Below are positions 35,780 to 44,563 of a DNA stretch of 64,000 nt, piece after piece. Each line of letters starts with the position of its first letter. Position 1 is the stretch's first letter. This DNA is from Caballeronia terrestris (GTDB lineage Bacteria > Pseudomonadota > Gammaproteobacteria > Burkholderiales > Burkholderiaceae), in NCBI RefSeq assembly GCF_001544515.1, contig NZ_FCOL02000006.1:124001-188000 (forward strand), given 5' to 3'. Below the pieces are notes generated by a model. The model did no database searches. It was not told the DNA's origin and saw only the letters and a program-made list of their open reading frames with translations. A program made the translations under genes and the position numbers.

Positions 35780-36592
35780 TTAGCGGAACTTATCTTTCCA
35801 GCCGCGCATCAATCGAAACGCTTCGAGACGGTCGGTGACCGGGTGATTGTAGTGAGCAGCGAGCGTCGCCTGGATGTCGGCTTCGTCGACGCGCAAGAAC
35901 GGGTTCACCGATTTCTCGTGACCGATGGTCGTTGGCAGCGTCGGCTGGCCGGCTGCGCGCATGGCTTGGGCGTCGTCTTGCCAGCGGGCGAGCGCGTCGT
36001 TGGCCGGTTCGCAGGCGCGCGCAAAGCGGATGTTCGAGAGCGTATATTCGTGGGCGCAGTGAACCTGCGTGGTCTCGGGAAGCGCGGCGAGCGCATCGAG
36101 CGAGGTCAGCATCTGTTGCGGCGTGCCTTCGAACAGGCGCCCGCAGCCGCTCGCGAAAAGCGTATCGCCGCAGAATAGATGCGGCGTGCCGCGCGGATCG
36201 GCGTCCTGAAAATAAGCGATGTGGCCAGCGGTGTGGCCCGGGACGTCGATCACGGAGAAGTCGAGCGCCGGGCTCGCGATGCTCACCCGGTCGCCCTGTT
36301 TCAAGCGCTGCGTCAGGTGGTCGATTCGCTCGCCGGCCGGGCCGTAGACGGGTATCGCGCCGTTCGCGCCCTCGGCCGAACGGCTAACGAGCAGGTCTTC
36401 GACGCCGCCGACGTGGTCGTGATGATGGTGCGTGAGTAAAATAGCGGTCAGCTTCCAGCCGCGTTTCGCGAGATAGGCCTCGACAGGCGCGGCGTCGCCG
36501 GGATCGACGACCACGGCGTCGCTGCCGTCCGACACGAGCCAGATGTAGTTGTCTTCGAAAGCCGGCACCGGCACGTACTCAAGCGTTTTCAT
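35780..36592 (-). CDS. gloB: Hydroxyacylglutathione hydrolase (glyoxalase II)
   Basis: 270 aa metallo-beta-lactamase-fold enzyme hydrolysing S-D-lactoylglutathione, the second step of methylglyoxal detoxification. Binuclear metal site: THHHHDH (residues 54-60), GHTAGH, and the Asp in FCGDTLFASGCGRLFEG. The glutathione-binding C-terminal region contains HEYTLSN and ends with RGWKDKFR. Its ATG at 36592 gives the conserved MKTLEYVPVPAFEDNYIWL start. It is divergent from the methyltransferase-rnhA-dnaQ operon, with a 30-nt gap, an arrangement (gloB beside a methyltransferase and rnhA) common in proteobacteria. Confidence 0.95.
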   Translation of the reverse strand: MKTLEYVPVPAFEDNYIWLVSDGSDAVVVDPGDAAPVEAYLAKRGWKLTAILLTHHHHDHVGGVEDLLVSRSAEGANGAIPVYGPAGERIDHLTQRLKQGDRVSIASPALDFSVIDVPGHTAGHIAYFQDADPRGTPHLFCGDTLFASGCGRLFEGTPQQMLTSLDALAALPETTQVHCAHEYTLSNIRFARACEPANDALARWQDDAQAMRAAGQPTLPTTIGHEKSVNPFLRVDEADIQATLAAHYNHPVTDRLEAFRLMRGWKDKFR

Positions 36593-36622
36593 AGCGAGCT
36601 CTTCAAGGCGGCAATTCCGAAC

Positions 36623-37459
36623 ATGTCTGACCGATCGATTATAGACTGGCCCGCCTGGACCGGCTCCGCGCCCGGACGCTATGTCCTCGACTGGGAGCAG
36701 GCGCAGCTCGATCGCGTGGTGTCCGACATCTTCGGCTACCACGCGCTGCAACTCGGCATGCCGCAGCTCGACGCGCTGCGCGAAAACCGGATGACGGGCC
36801 GCGCGATCGTCCTCGATCCCGCGAGCGGCGCCAGCGCGCCCTATATGTATCCGCCGGCGAATCCACGGCCGGGCGTCGCGTCGCTGCCGTCGGCCAGTCG
36901 CGGCTTGCACGCGCCAGCGGGACGCAGCACCGTCTGGTGCGACCTGCTCGATCTGCCGTTCGAGGCGCAGAGCGTCGATCTGCTCGTGCTGCCGCACACG
37001 CTCGAGTTTACGAGCGATCCGCATCGTTTGCTGCGCGAAGCCGAACGGGTGCTGATGCCCGAAGGGCAATTGATCATCCTCGGCTTCAATTCGCTGAGCC
37101 TCTGGGGCGCGCGGCAATCGTTCGGGAAGGTGGCTGGACGGCCGTTCGTGCCAGATGCGCACGACATGATCGCGTTCACGCGGATCAAGGACTGGATCAA
37201 GCTGCTCGGATTCGACCTTGAACGCGGGCGTTTCGGCTGCTATCGTCCGCCGCTCGTCGCTGAAAAATGGCTGCAACGCTATCAGTTCATGGAAGCGGCC
37301 GGCGACCGCTGGTGGCCGATCTTCGGCGCCGCCTACATGATCACGGCGATCAAGCGCGTGCGCGGCATGCGTCTGATCGGCCCGCGCAAGCTGAAAAAAC
37401 CCGCACTCGCGCCGGGGCTCGCTCCGGTCGCGGCACCGCACACTCGTAACGAGCATTGA
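36623..37459 (+). CDS. Class I SAM-dependent methyltransferase (YafS-like)
   Basis: 278 aa. The core shows [21 protein letters not shown], a family pattern where the acidic D binds the SAM ribose and the following loop is post-II, then [17 protein letters not shown] (motif III). This is the Methyltransf_11 protein found between gloB and rnhA in many proteobacteria (YafS in E. coli); its substrate is unknown. The stop codon overlaps the rnhA start (TGATG), so it is coupled to rnhA and dnaQ. The first glycine-rich SAM loop is poorly conserved ([11 protein letters not shown]), a possible oddity, but other features fit. Confidence 0.82.
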   Translation: MSDRSIIDWPAWTGSAPGRYVLDWEQAQLDRVVSDIFGYHALQLGMPQLDALRENRMTGRAIVLDPASGASAPYMYPPANPRPGVASLPSASRGLHAPAGRSTVWCDLLDLPFEAQSVDLLVLPHTLEFTSDPHRLLREAERVLMPEGQLIILGFNSLSLWGARQSFGKVAGRPFVPDAHDMIAFTRIKDWIKLLGFDLERGRFGCYRPPLVAEKWLQRYQFMEAAGDRWWPIFGAAYMITAIKRVRGMRLIGPRKLKKPALAPGLAPVAAPHTRNEH

Positions 37460-37914
37460 TGACTCCAGACTCCGCAAAGGTAATCGACATTTATACCGAC
37501 GGCGCCTGCAAGGGAAATCCCGGCCCCGGTGGCTGGGGCGCCCTGCTGCGCTTCGGCACGCAGGAAAAGGAATTGTTTGGCGGCGAGGCCGCCACCACGA
37601 ACAACCGCATGGAACTGATGGCCGTGATCGCCGCGCTCGAAGCGCTGAAGCGGCCGGTCCACGCAGTGATCCATACCGATTCGCAATATGTGCAAAAAGG
37701 CATCAGCGAATGGATTCACGGCTGGAAGAAGAAGAACTGGATGACGGCCGCGAAGACGCCCGTCAAGAATGCCGATCTCTGGAAGCGGCTCGACGCGCTC
37801 GTCGTGCAGCATCAGATCGAATGGCGCTGGGTCAAGGGCCACGCCGGCCACCCGGAAAACGAACGCGCCGATGCGCTCGCTAATCGCGGCGTGACATCGC
37901 TCGCCGACAGCTAA
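37459..37914 (+). CDS. rnhA: Ribonuclease HI
   Basis: 151 aa. Removes RNA from RNA:DNA hybrids, including R-loops and Okazaki primers. Catalytic residues are recognisable: Asp14 in [15 protein letters not shown], Glu52 in NNRMELMAV, Asp74 in IHTDSQYV and the last Asp in [10 protein letters not shown]. The basic handle [10 protein letters not shown] is present. ATG 37459 overlaps the upstream stop (TGATG). It is followed 15 nt later by dnaQ, the widespread rnhA-dnaQ pair. Confidence 0.97.
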   Translation: MTPDSAKVIDIYTDGACKGNPGPGGWGALLRFGTQEKELFGGEAATTNNRMELMAVIAALEALKRPVHAVIHTDSQYVQKGISEWIHGWKKKNWMTAAKTPVKNADLWKRLDALVVQHQIEWRWVKGHAGHPENERADALANRGVTSLADS

Positions 37915-37929
37915 CCAATTGATAAGCCA

Positions 37930-38664
37930 ATGCGCCAACTCGTACTCGATACCGAAACCACCGGCCTCAATGCCCGCACGGGCGATCGCATCATCGAAAT
38001 CGGCTGCGTCGAGCTGATCAATCGACGGCTCACCGGCAACAACCTGCACTTTTACGTCAACCCGGGCCGCGACAGCGATCCGGGCGCGCTCGCCGTGCAC
38101 GGCCTGACGACCGAATTCCTGAGCGACAAGCCGAAGTTCGCGGAAATCGCTGCCGAACTGCGCGAATTTCTCGCGGACGCCGAGCTGATCATTCATAACG
38201 CGCCGTTCGACATTGGCTTTCTGGACGTCGAATTCGGGCTGCTCGGGATGCCGCGCGTGACGGAGTGCTGCGGCGGCGTGATCGACACGCTCGTGCAGGC
38301 GAAGCAGATGTTCCCCGGCAAACGCAATTCGCTCGACGCGCTATGCGACCGCTTTGACGTGAGCAACGCGCACCGCACGCTGCACGGCGCGTTGCTCGAC
38401 TCGGAGTTGCTCGCGGAAGTTTATCTGGCGATGACGCGCGGCCAGGAAAGTCTCGTCATCGACATGCTCGGCGACGTGCCGGCGGCGGGCACGACGCTTT
38501 CGCCCCGTATCGCGCTCGATAATCTCGTCTTGCTGGTGATCACGGCATCGGCCGAGGAGCTGAGCGCCCACGACTCCGTGCTCAACGATCTCGATAAAGC
38601 CGTCAAAGGCACGAGCGTGTGGCGCACGGAACCGGTGGTGGAAAATGCCGAGGCAGCCGCATAA
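37930..38664 (+). CDS. dnaQ: DNA polymerase III epsilon subunit (proofreading exonuclease)
   Basis: 244 aa DEDDh exonuclease. Exo I is VLDTETTGL (Asp7, Glu9), Exo II HNAPFDIGFLDVEF, Exo III with HRTLHGALLDSELLAEVY. It removes misincorporated nucleotides as part of the replicase core and binds alpha through its C-terminal tail. Last gene of the methyltransferase-rnhA-dnaQ operon. tRNA-Val with its own promoter follows. Confidence 0.97.
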   Translation: MRQLVLDTETTGLNARTGDRIIEIGCVELINRRLTGNNLHFYVNPGRDSDPGALAVHGLTTEFLSDKPKFAEIAAELREFLADAELIIHNAPFDIGFLDVEFGLLGMPRVTECCGGVIDTLVQAKQMFPGKRNSLDALCDRFDVSNAHRTLHGALLDSELLAEVYLAMTRGQESLVIDMLGDVPAAGTTLSPRIALDNLVLLVITASAEELSAHDSVLNDLDKAVKGTSVWRTEPVVENAEAAA

Positions 38665-38690
38665 ATTCGTGCAATGCTCTAAACAATCGC

Positions 38691-38719
38691 TTTACGAAGT
38701 CGGATATCTCTGACATAAT
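38691..38719 (+). promoter_or_regulatory. Promoter of tRNA-Val
   Basis: TTTACG (38691-38696) and CATAAT (38714-38719) are 17 bp apart, 11 bp before the mature tRNA. Confidence 0.6.
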
Positions 38720-38730
38720 TTCGCTTCTTC

Positions 38731-38805
38731 GGGTGGTTAGCTCAGCGGTAGAGCACTGCCTTCACACGGCAGGGGTCACTGGTTCGATCCCAGTACTACC
38801 CACCA
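38731..38805 (+). tRNA. tRNA-Val (anticodon CAC)
   Basis: Acceptor GGGTGGT with ACTACCC, discriminator A and encoded CCA. D arm AGCTCAGCGGTAGAGC, anticodon loop TTCACAC giving CAC, T arm TGGTTCGATCCCA. 75 nt. Confidence 0.96.
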
Positions 38806-38816
38806 GATGCAAAGGG

Positions 38817-38850
38817 AAGGGCTCAGGTTTAACGACCTGGGCCCTTTTTC
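38817..38850 (+). terminator. Terminator after tRNA-Val
   Basis: AAGGGCTCAGGT (38817-38828) and ACCTGGGCCCTT (38835-38846) pair with one mismatch and are followed by TTT-C. It closes the tRNA transcript. Confidence 0.85.
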
Positions 38851-38908
38851 TTTGCGTTCGCGCTATGAGTGCTGCCCCACTCGATGTCATACCAAACAGA
38901 GGCGTTTC

Positions 38909-39179
38909 TCAAGAATGAGCAGGCGCAGCAATGATCTTCAAACCAAGCGCATGAAATAACTTCGTTACGGTCTCATAGCGCGGCGCCAACGTCTTGTACA
39001 CGCTTTCCCTTTCCAGCCTGCAGCGGCGGTCACTTTCGCCATGCCGCGCGCTTTTGCTACGTCGGCAATCGCGGCAAGAAGCAATTCCTGATCATCTTCT
39101 TCCAGAACGGATTGATGTAGCCAGCAATCATGTCCTCGCTGTCGAGGTGATCAGCCGCGTTGAAGGTTGATGTTTTCAT
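38909..39179 (-). pseudogene. Decayed addiction-module antidote (HI1420-type DNA-binding) gene
   Basis: From ATG 39179 the first 24 codons read MKTSTFNAADHLDSEDMIAGYIN, the typical start of HI1420-family antidotes. The frame then breaks: EDDQELLLAAIADVAKARG continues in a second frame from about 39095, and ESVYKTLAPRYETVTKLFHA with LGLKIIAAPAHS in a third, ending at the TGA 38909-38911. At least two frameshifts plus small deletions in the helix-turn-helix part make it nonfunctional. The toxin partner (HI1419/RelE-like) that should precede it is absent. It lies next to tRNA-Val, a common integration spot. Confidence 0.8.
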
Positions 39180-39202
39180 GATTGATTGACCTTGCGATAT
39201 TC

Positions 39203-39676
39203 CTACCCCGCCCAAACCCCCCGCGCCATCCCGCTCGCCGCAACCACCATCACGATCACCAGCCCCGCTTCCAGATCGCTCATCCACGCAAACCGCCGCG
39301 CGCGCCCCAGATCGATCGACCCGCCGTGGCCCGCCGCGACGCGCCAGCGGATCAGCGCCATCATCGGCGAGATTTCGATCGCGACGATCAGCACCAGCGC
39401 CGTCATCTTGAGATGGAACAGCGGCTCATGCAGGTAGTAAGAACCGCCCTTTTCGAAGCCGCTGAAAGCGCGCATCAAGCCGGTGATCAGGAGAAAAAGC
39501 GCCGTGACGCCCCACATGCTGTCGGCGCGAAACACGTCGCGCAGAACCACTGCGTTCGCGTGCACCGAATTCGACGCATCGAGCCGACGCAACGCGCGCG
39601 CTCGCGCCAGCACCGACGCCAGCGCGAAACCGAATGCGAGCAGATGAATCGCCGCGAGCAACCAACGTATCAGCAT
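39203..39676 (-). CDS. DUF2214 membrane protein
   Basis: 157 aa with four predicted transmembrane helices: MLIRWLLAAIHLLAFGFALA start, around 50-70 (SMWGVTALFLLITGLMRAF), 85-105 (LKMTALVLIVAIEISPMM) and 130-150. Conserved His in the first helix and HEPLFHLKM resemble a heme-like quartet of DUF2214 (CopD-superfamily) proteins. Function is not established. Downstream of it is the decayed antidote; upstream on the same strand, 61 nt away, is an unrelated membrane protein gene. Confidence 0.8.
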   Translation of the reverse strand: MLIRWLLAAIHLLAFGFALASVLARARALRRLDASNSVHANAVVLRDVFRADSMWGVTALFLLITGLMRAFSGFEKGGSYYLHEPLFHLKMTALVLIVAIEISPMMALIRWRVAAGHGGSIDLGRARRFAWMSDLEAGLVIVMVVAASGMARGVWAG

Positions 39677-39737
39677 GCTTTCCTCCCTGCGTTCGACAAG
39701 AAAGACGTGGACTGCGTGACTACGCGAAACGACGAAG

Positions 39738-40595
39738 CTAGGCGACCCGCCCGCCGTCGAAAGTGATGAGCGGCACCGTCGACGCACCCGCATCGACCTG
39801 TCGCAGCGTGCTGTCGAGCGCGCGCGCTGCGCTCCGATCGCCCTCGGTGACGAGCGGCGCGCGGAATACAGTCGTGCGATTGTGCCCGGCTGCGGCCGGC
39901 GAATCCCACAACAATTCCATCTTCGGTCGATTCGGGAACCAGCCCCGCCAGCCGCGCCGCCGCGCAGGCGCAAGCGACGGCGCAGGCACGGCATGAACCG
40001 CATCGCCAGACGGCGGCCACTTCACCGACAACTCCCGCGCGTCATACTGCCCGAGCTTGCGGCTCTCGACCCAGACGACGGCGGTGCGCGTCAGCGGATC
40101 GAGCGAAATCGCGTACCGGCCGATCGCGAAGCGCCGCGCCGCGATATTCGTGCGCCACAGCGCGCGCGGCCGGCAGATCCACATCACGACCGCATACAGC
40201 GCGGGCGCCACAGCAAGCCAGCCGTTCGACTCGCCGAGCGCATGCGCCGCGCGCCGCCAGCCGGCCTGCCAGGTGAACAATCCGACCGAAAACACCGCGA
40301 ACCCAAAGCTAAGCAGCGCAAGAAACCGCAGGGCCTGCCGAAGCCACTGCGGCAGCGGATGCAGCGGCCGATCGGCACGGGCTCGCGCGCCGGGCACAAA
40401 AATCAGCAGGAAAAGCAACACGAGATTGACGCAGGCCCAAGGCGAAGAAGTCATCGCGCGCACTGACGACAGATACCCCATCTGCGACATCGAAAAGATC
40501 CAGCGCGCGGCGAGCACCAGTCCGATTGCCCGCAGCGCGAAGACGGTGCCGGCGCCCGGTGCCGGGCTCGCGCTGGTGTGCTTCGTTCTCGCCAA
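39738..40595 (-). CDS. Hypothetical membrane protein
   Basis: About 285 aa. I suggest TTG 40595 as start, because GGAG is 8 nt before it and the 102-nt upstream in-frame extension is Arg/Pro-rich with no membrane character. Three or four hydrophobic segments lie in the first half (FALRAIGLVLAARWIFSM, CVNLVLLFLLIFVPG, ALLSFGFAVFSVGLFTW, and AVAPALYAVVMWIC). The second half is soluble, beginning IAARRFAIGRYAISLDPLTR, and resembles a PH-like beta-rich domain. No known family is recognised. Confidence 0.65.
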   Translation of the reverse strand: MARTKHTSASPAPGAGTVFALRAIGLVLAARWIFSMSQMGYLSSVRAMTSSPWACVNLVLLFLLIFVPGARARADRPLHPLPQWLRQALRFLALLSFGFAVFSVGLFTWQAGWRRAAHALGESNGWLAVAPALYAVVMWICRPRALWRTNIAARRFAIGRYAISLDPLTRTAVVWVESRKLGQYDARELSVKWPPSGDAVHAVPAPSLAPARRRGWRGWFPNRPKMELLWDSPAAAGHNRTTVFRAPLVTEGDRSAARALDSTLRQVDAGASTVPLITFDGGRVA

Positions 40596-40773
40596 AACAT
40601 TCGCTCCTGTCCACGATTCATGCGGACCGCGCGTCCGATGCGCGGCAATCGGCCGTCGAAAAGGACGATCCGGCCCGCTTTGCGCGAGCCCGGACATTAT
40701 ATGAAGATTGCCGCGTCAACTTTCGATTTCGTGCGCGCACGCGGTATTCCGCACGCAAAGCGTCCGATTGTGA

Positions 40774-40809
40774 CAACGCCCCGTGCGCCAGACGGCGCAC
40801 GGGGCGTTG
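40774..40809 (-). terminator. Strong hairpin after the glycosyltransferase gene
   Basis: CAACGCCCCGTGCGCC (40774-40789) and GGCGCACGGGGCGTTG (40794-40809) make a perfect 16-bp stem with an AGAC loop, 22 nt after the stop. A U tract is not obvious, so termination may need Rho or the structure may protect the 3' end. Confidence 0.7.
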
Positions 40810-40831
40810 TTGCGGTCAATGCACCCAGCTT

Positions 40832-41896
40832 TTACTTCGCGTTGACTTCGCGCAGCACGGTACGGCGCTTCTGGCGCAGCAACTCTTCATACGACTGGAC
40901 ATAGCGCCCGGCCATGACCTTCGACGAGAAGCGCGTTTCGAACGCCTTGCGCACCTTGGCGCGCGACAGCGTGTCGAGGCGCTTGACCGCCGCGATCGCG
41001 CTCAGTTCGTCCTCGACCACAAAACCCGACACACCGTTCTCGATCACTTCCGGCACCGAACCGCGATTAAACGCGATCACCGGCGTGCCGCAAGCCATCG
41101 CCTCGATCATCACCAGGCCGAACGGCTCCGGCCAGTCGATCGGGAACAGCAGCGCGTGCGCGTTGCCGAGGAATTCAGTCTTCTGCTGCTCGTTGATCTC
41201 GCCGATGTATTCGACGTGCGGAAGTGCGAACAGCGGTTTGATGTGCTCTTCGTAATAGGCGCGGTCGGCCTTGTCGAGCTTCGCCGCGATCTTGATCTTC
41301 ATGCCCGCCGCTTGCGCGATGCGGATCGCGCGGTCGACGCGCTTTTCCGGCGAAATGCGGCCGAGGAATGCGAGATAGCCCGGTTCGACGTTCGGAATCG
41401 GGTTCAGCAGGTTTTCCGGCAGGCCGTGATACACGGTCGACAGCCAGTTTGCCTGCGGCAGCGGCTGGCGCTGGTTGTCCGAGATCGAGACGACCGGCAC
41501 GTCGCTGAACGTGTTGAAGATCGGCTGCAATTCGGGCAGGTCCAGACGGCCGTGGAGCGTCGTCAGGAACGGCACCGGCTGGCGCGCGAAGAGCGAGAAC
41601 GGGTAGTAGTCGATGTGGAAATGCAGCACGTCGAATTCGTCGGCGCGGCGGCGGACTTCTTCGAGCAGCAGCATGTGCGGCGCCATCGTGTCGCGGATGG
41701 TCGGGTCGAGGCGCAGCGCCTGCGGCCAGAACGCTTCGAGCTTGGCCGACGTTTGCGAATCACCGCTCGCGAAGAGCGTGACGTCATGTCCGGCGTCGAC
41801 CAGGGCCTCGGTCAGGTAGGACACCACGCGTTCCGTGCCGCCATACAGCTTCGGCGGAACAGCTTCATGAAGGGGCGCGATTTGAGCGATTCGCAT
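40832..41896 (-). CDS. Glycosyltransferase family 4
   Basis: 354 aa GT-B enzyme. The N-terminal half has the sugar-acceptor loop IAPLHEAVPPKLYGGTERVV; the C-terminal half carries the nucleotide-sugar EX7E motif PEPFGLVMIEAMACGTPVI and RISPEKRVDRAIRIA with RxxxxK donor-phosphate contacts. GT4 enzymes use activated sugars with retention of configuration. A divergent ABC exporter and the trehalose genes lie downstream on the other side of an 812-bp gap, so a role in surface glycolipid or polysaccharide is possible but only inferred. Cytosolic, no signal peptide. Confidence 0.85.
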   Translation of the reverse strand: MRIAQIAPLHEAVPPKLYGGTERVVSYLTEALVDAGHDVTLFASGDSQTSAKLEAFWPQALRLDPTIRDTMAPHMLLLEEVRRRADEFDVLHFHIDYYPFSLFARQPVPFLTTLHGRLDLPELQPIFNTFSDVPVVSISDNQRQPLPQANWLSTVYHGLPENLLNPIPNVEPGYLAFLGRISPEKRVDRAIRIAQAAGMKIKIAAKLDKADRAYYEEHIKPLFALPHVEYIGEINEQQKTEFLGNAHALLFPIDWPEPFGLVMIEAMACGTPVIAFNRGSVPEVIENGVSGFVVEDELSAIAAVKRLDTLSRAKVRKAFETRFSSKVMAGRYVQSYEELLRQKRRTVLREVNAK

Positions 41897-42708
41897 ATCG
41901 GAAACTCCTAATAAAAATTCAGGCTAAGTACTACGTGTCGTGTCGAAGTATCGGAAGCGAATCGCTCGGCTCGGGCGGAAGTTCACGCTGAAAAACAGCG
42001 GTGTGTCTGTTGCTCGAGTGAAAAAGCGTGGGCTCGCTGATCACCAGGTTTCGTGCGGATTGGCTGACTAGAGCAAGTTCGATTCCATCTCTAAATTCGC
42101 CGCGCACCTGCAATAAACGCGCAAGTGACGGGCGGGTTGACCGGAACCTACAGAAACCTGTCAAAAAATCTAGGTGGAAACCCGACGCGAAGTATGGAGC
42201 TTTTTACACGGCTATCGCGTACCCATTTCAACTTATTTACCTTGTTACAAAGGGGAAACACTTTGCAAACCCCTGTTTATTAAGGCTGTTCTACATTGGA
42301 GGACGAATGTTCGCGTGGGCGGCGGGCCGCAGGCCTCTCGCCCTCACCTCCTCTCTCGACGCGCCGGTCCGGCAACCGGCAGCGGGCCCGCGTTGTGCTG
42401 CGTCGCTCGATCGATGATGCCTCTTTGCTTCACGACTGCCCGTTCGCGAGTCGCTGCATGCGGTGCCGCAATCCGACCCGCATTGCTTACAATGCCGCGC
42501 GCGCCGAGGGCCGCGGGCATCGCGTTTCACAGCCGGCGGGACGCGAAAGCATCGCAACACGGCGATTTGGCCGCTTCGACCCATCTCATAACTGGCTACA
42601 ATTCAGCCAGGGATCGCATGCCGGCGCCGCGCCGCTTTTTCACGACGATGGCGACACCAGACTCAGGCGCACTACGAGCTCAACCGATCTACGACCAAAA
42701 ACGACCAA
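41897..42708. other. 812-bp intergenic region between divergent glycosyltransferase and exporter
   Basis: No gene is confidently seen. The first half (about 41900-42300) is AT-richer than its neighbours and probably holds both promoters; GGGG/CCCC arms around 42251-42273 bracket a T/A-rich loop. The second half is ordinary high-GC sequence with short overlapping frames that look random. One short frame with a strong ribosome site is listed separately. Confidence 0.5.
42307..42417 (+). CDS. Possible 36-residue leader ORF
   Basis: ATG 42307 is preceded by GGAGG (42298-42302, 4 nt spacing), among the strongest ribosome sites in this window. The product MFAWAAGRRPLALTSSLDA... has no recognisable motif. 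It lies 292 nt upstream of the exporter start and could be a leader peptide, but the composition is unremarkable. Confidence 0.25.
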   Translation: MFAWAAGRRPLALTSSLDAPVRQPAAGPRCAASLDR

Positions 42709-44526
42709 TTGGACCAACTCACCGTCTCCCAACGTAACGCGCACAACGAAAAGCTGGCGAGCTATGCGCATCGTCCGCTGGCGTTCCTGCTCCGTTACAT
42801 CCGCCGTCATCCGATCGCCCACGCCACGGTTCTCACGAGCGTGTTCCTTGCGGTCGGTTGCGCCCTCGCCTCGCAGTACGCGATCAAGCACCTGATCGAC
42901 GTCCTCGGCCAGGGCCGCGGACATCCGGGCCCCCTGTGGGGCGCATTCATGATCCTGGTCGGGCTGATCGCCGCCGACAACATGCTGTGGCGCGTGGGCG
43001 GCTGGGTCGGCGCACACGCGTTCGTCACGGTGACGGGCGACTTGCGGCGCGACCTTTTCCAGTACCTGAGCGGCCACTCGCCGACCTACTTCTCCGAGAA
43101 GCAGCCGGGGATGCTCGCAAGCCGGATCACCGCGACGTCGAACGCGATCTACACGTCTGAAAACGTCATGGCGTGGAATGTCCTCCCGCCGTGCATCGCG
43201 GTGTTCGGCGCGATCGTGATGATCACGAGCGTCAACCCGCTGATGGCGGCTGGCCTGATGACCGCCTCCGCGATCCTCGCGTTAATCCTCTACCGGCTCG
43301 CCAAACGCGGCTCGGCGCGGCACCACAATTTTGCGTCGAAGGCGGCGTCGGTCGATGGCGAACTCGTCGACGTGATCGGCAACATGGCGCTCGTGCGCGC
43401 CTTCGGCATGACGTTCCGCGAGCAAAAGCGCTTCGGCTCGACGGTCAAGGCCGAAATGGTCGCGCGCCAGCAGAGCCTGCTGTATCTCGAAAAGCTGCGG
43501 CTGTTCCACGCGGTCGTGACGGCGATTCTGTCGGCGGGGCTGCTCGGCTGGGCGCTGTGGCTGTGGTCGCTGGGCCGCGCTACTTCGGGCGACATCGTGC
43601 TCGTCAGCTCGCTCGGTTTCACGATTCTGCACGGCACGCGCGATCTGGCCGTCGCACTCGTCGACGTAACACAGCACGTCGCGCGGCTGTCGGAGGCCGT
43701 TCAGACGCTGCTCGAGCCGCACGGCATGCCGGACCGGTCGGATGCGACCGAGCTCGTGCCGCAGGGCGGGCGCGTCGATTTCGAGGGCGTGACGTTCGCG
43801 TATCCGCGCCGCCGGCCGATTCTCGACAACTTCCACCTGCACATCGAGCCGGGCCAGCGCGTCGGACTGATCGGCAAGTCGGGGGCGGGCAAATCGACCG
43901 TGCTCGCGCTGCTGCAGCGTTTCTACGAGCCGCAGGGCGGCGTGATCCGGGTCGACGGGCAGGATATTTCGTCGATCACGCAGGACAGCCTGCGCCAGTC
44001 GATCGCGCTCGTGCCGCAGGATATTTCTCTCTTTCACCGCACGGTCTACGAGAACATCGCGTACGGGCGGCCGGAAGCGAGCCGCGAGGAAGTGCTCGCG
44101 GCGGCCCGCGAAGCGCGCTGCACCGATTTCATCGAGGCGATGCCGGAAGGTTTCGATACGATCGTCGGCGACCGGGGCGTGAAGCTCTCGGGCGGACAAC
44201 GCCAGCGGATCGCGATCGCGCGCGCCATCCTGAAGAACGCGCCGATCCTGCTGCTCGACGAAGCGACTTCCGCGCTCGACAGTTCGTCGGAGGAAGCGAT
44301 CCAGCAGGCGCTCGACCGGCTGATGGTCGGCCGCACGGTGGTCGCGATCGCGCACCGGCTGTCGACGCTGCAGAATTTCGACCGGATCATCGTGATGAGC
44401 TCGGGCAAGGTCATCGACGACGGCACGCCGCAGGAATTGCGCGACCGGCCGGGTTTGTATCGCGAATTGCTGTCGAAGCAGCACGGCAAGCTGCCGGCGG
44501 TCGTTGCGCCGACACAGCCCGCTTGA
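42709..44526 (+). CDS. ABC exporter, MsbA/half-transporter type
   Basis: 605 aa, one transmembrane domain (residues 35-320, six helices) fused to an ATPase. Walker A GKSGAGKST, Q loop VPQDISLFH, signature KLSGGQRQRIAIARAI, Walker B ILLLDEATSALDS, switch His VAIAHRLSTL. Homodimeric exporters of this type flip lipids, lipid-linked sugars or drugs. The only start in frame is TTG 42709, with no clear Shine-Dalgarno. A second, canonical MsbA is expected elsewhere in such genomes, so the cargo is uncertain. Its neighbour, a GT4 glycosyltransferase, hints at a glycoconjugate. Confidence 0.9.
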   Translation: MDQLTVSQRNAHNEKLASYAHRPLAFLLRYIRRHPIAHATVLTSVFLAVGCALASQYAIKHLIDVLGQGRGHPGPLWGAFMILVGLIAADNMLWRVGGWVGAHAFVTVTGDLRRDLFQYLSGHSPTYFSEKQPGMLASRITATSNAIYTSENVMAWNVLPPCIAVFGAIVMITSVNPLMAAGLMTASAILALILYRLAKRGSARHHNFASKAASVDGELVDVIGNMALVRAFGMTFREQKRFGSTVKAEMVARQQSLLYLEKLRLFHAVVTAILSAGLLGWALWLWSLGRATSGDIVLVSSLGFTILHGTRDLAVALVDVTQHVARLSEAVQTLLEPHGMPDRSDATELVPQGGRVDFEGVTFAYPRRRPILDNFHLHIEPGQRVGLIGKSGAGKSTVLALLQRFYEPQGGVIRVDGQDISSITQDSLRQSIALVPQDISLFHRTVYENIAYGRPEASREEVLAAAREARCTDFIEAMPEGFDTIVGDRGVKLSGGQRQRIAIARAILKNAPILLLDEATSALDSSSEEAIQQALDRLMVGRTVVAIAHRLSTLQNFDRIIVMSSGKVIDDGTPQELRDRPGLYRELLSKQHGKLPAVVAPTQPA

Positions 44527-44530
44527 CGAG

Positions 44531-44558
44531 AAACGGGGCCTTCAAGGCCCCGTTTTTT
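44531..44558. terminator. Bidirectional terminator between the exporter and otsA
   Basis: AACGGGGCCTT (44532-44542) and AAGGCCCCGTT (44544-44554) are perfect inverted arms with a 1-nt centre, followed by TTTT on the plus strand. It separates the two convergent genes. Confidence 0.85.
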
Positions 44559-44563
44559 GCAAC

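Noticed and set aside
39180..39202. Remnant of the toxin gene upstream of the antidote
   Set aside because: Only 23 bp separate the antidote start from the DUF2214 stop and no RelE-like residues are readable there.
42174..42737. 187-codon frame before the exporter
   Set aside because: Composition is random, there is no ribosome site at its start, and it overlaps the exporter start out of phase.
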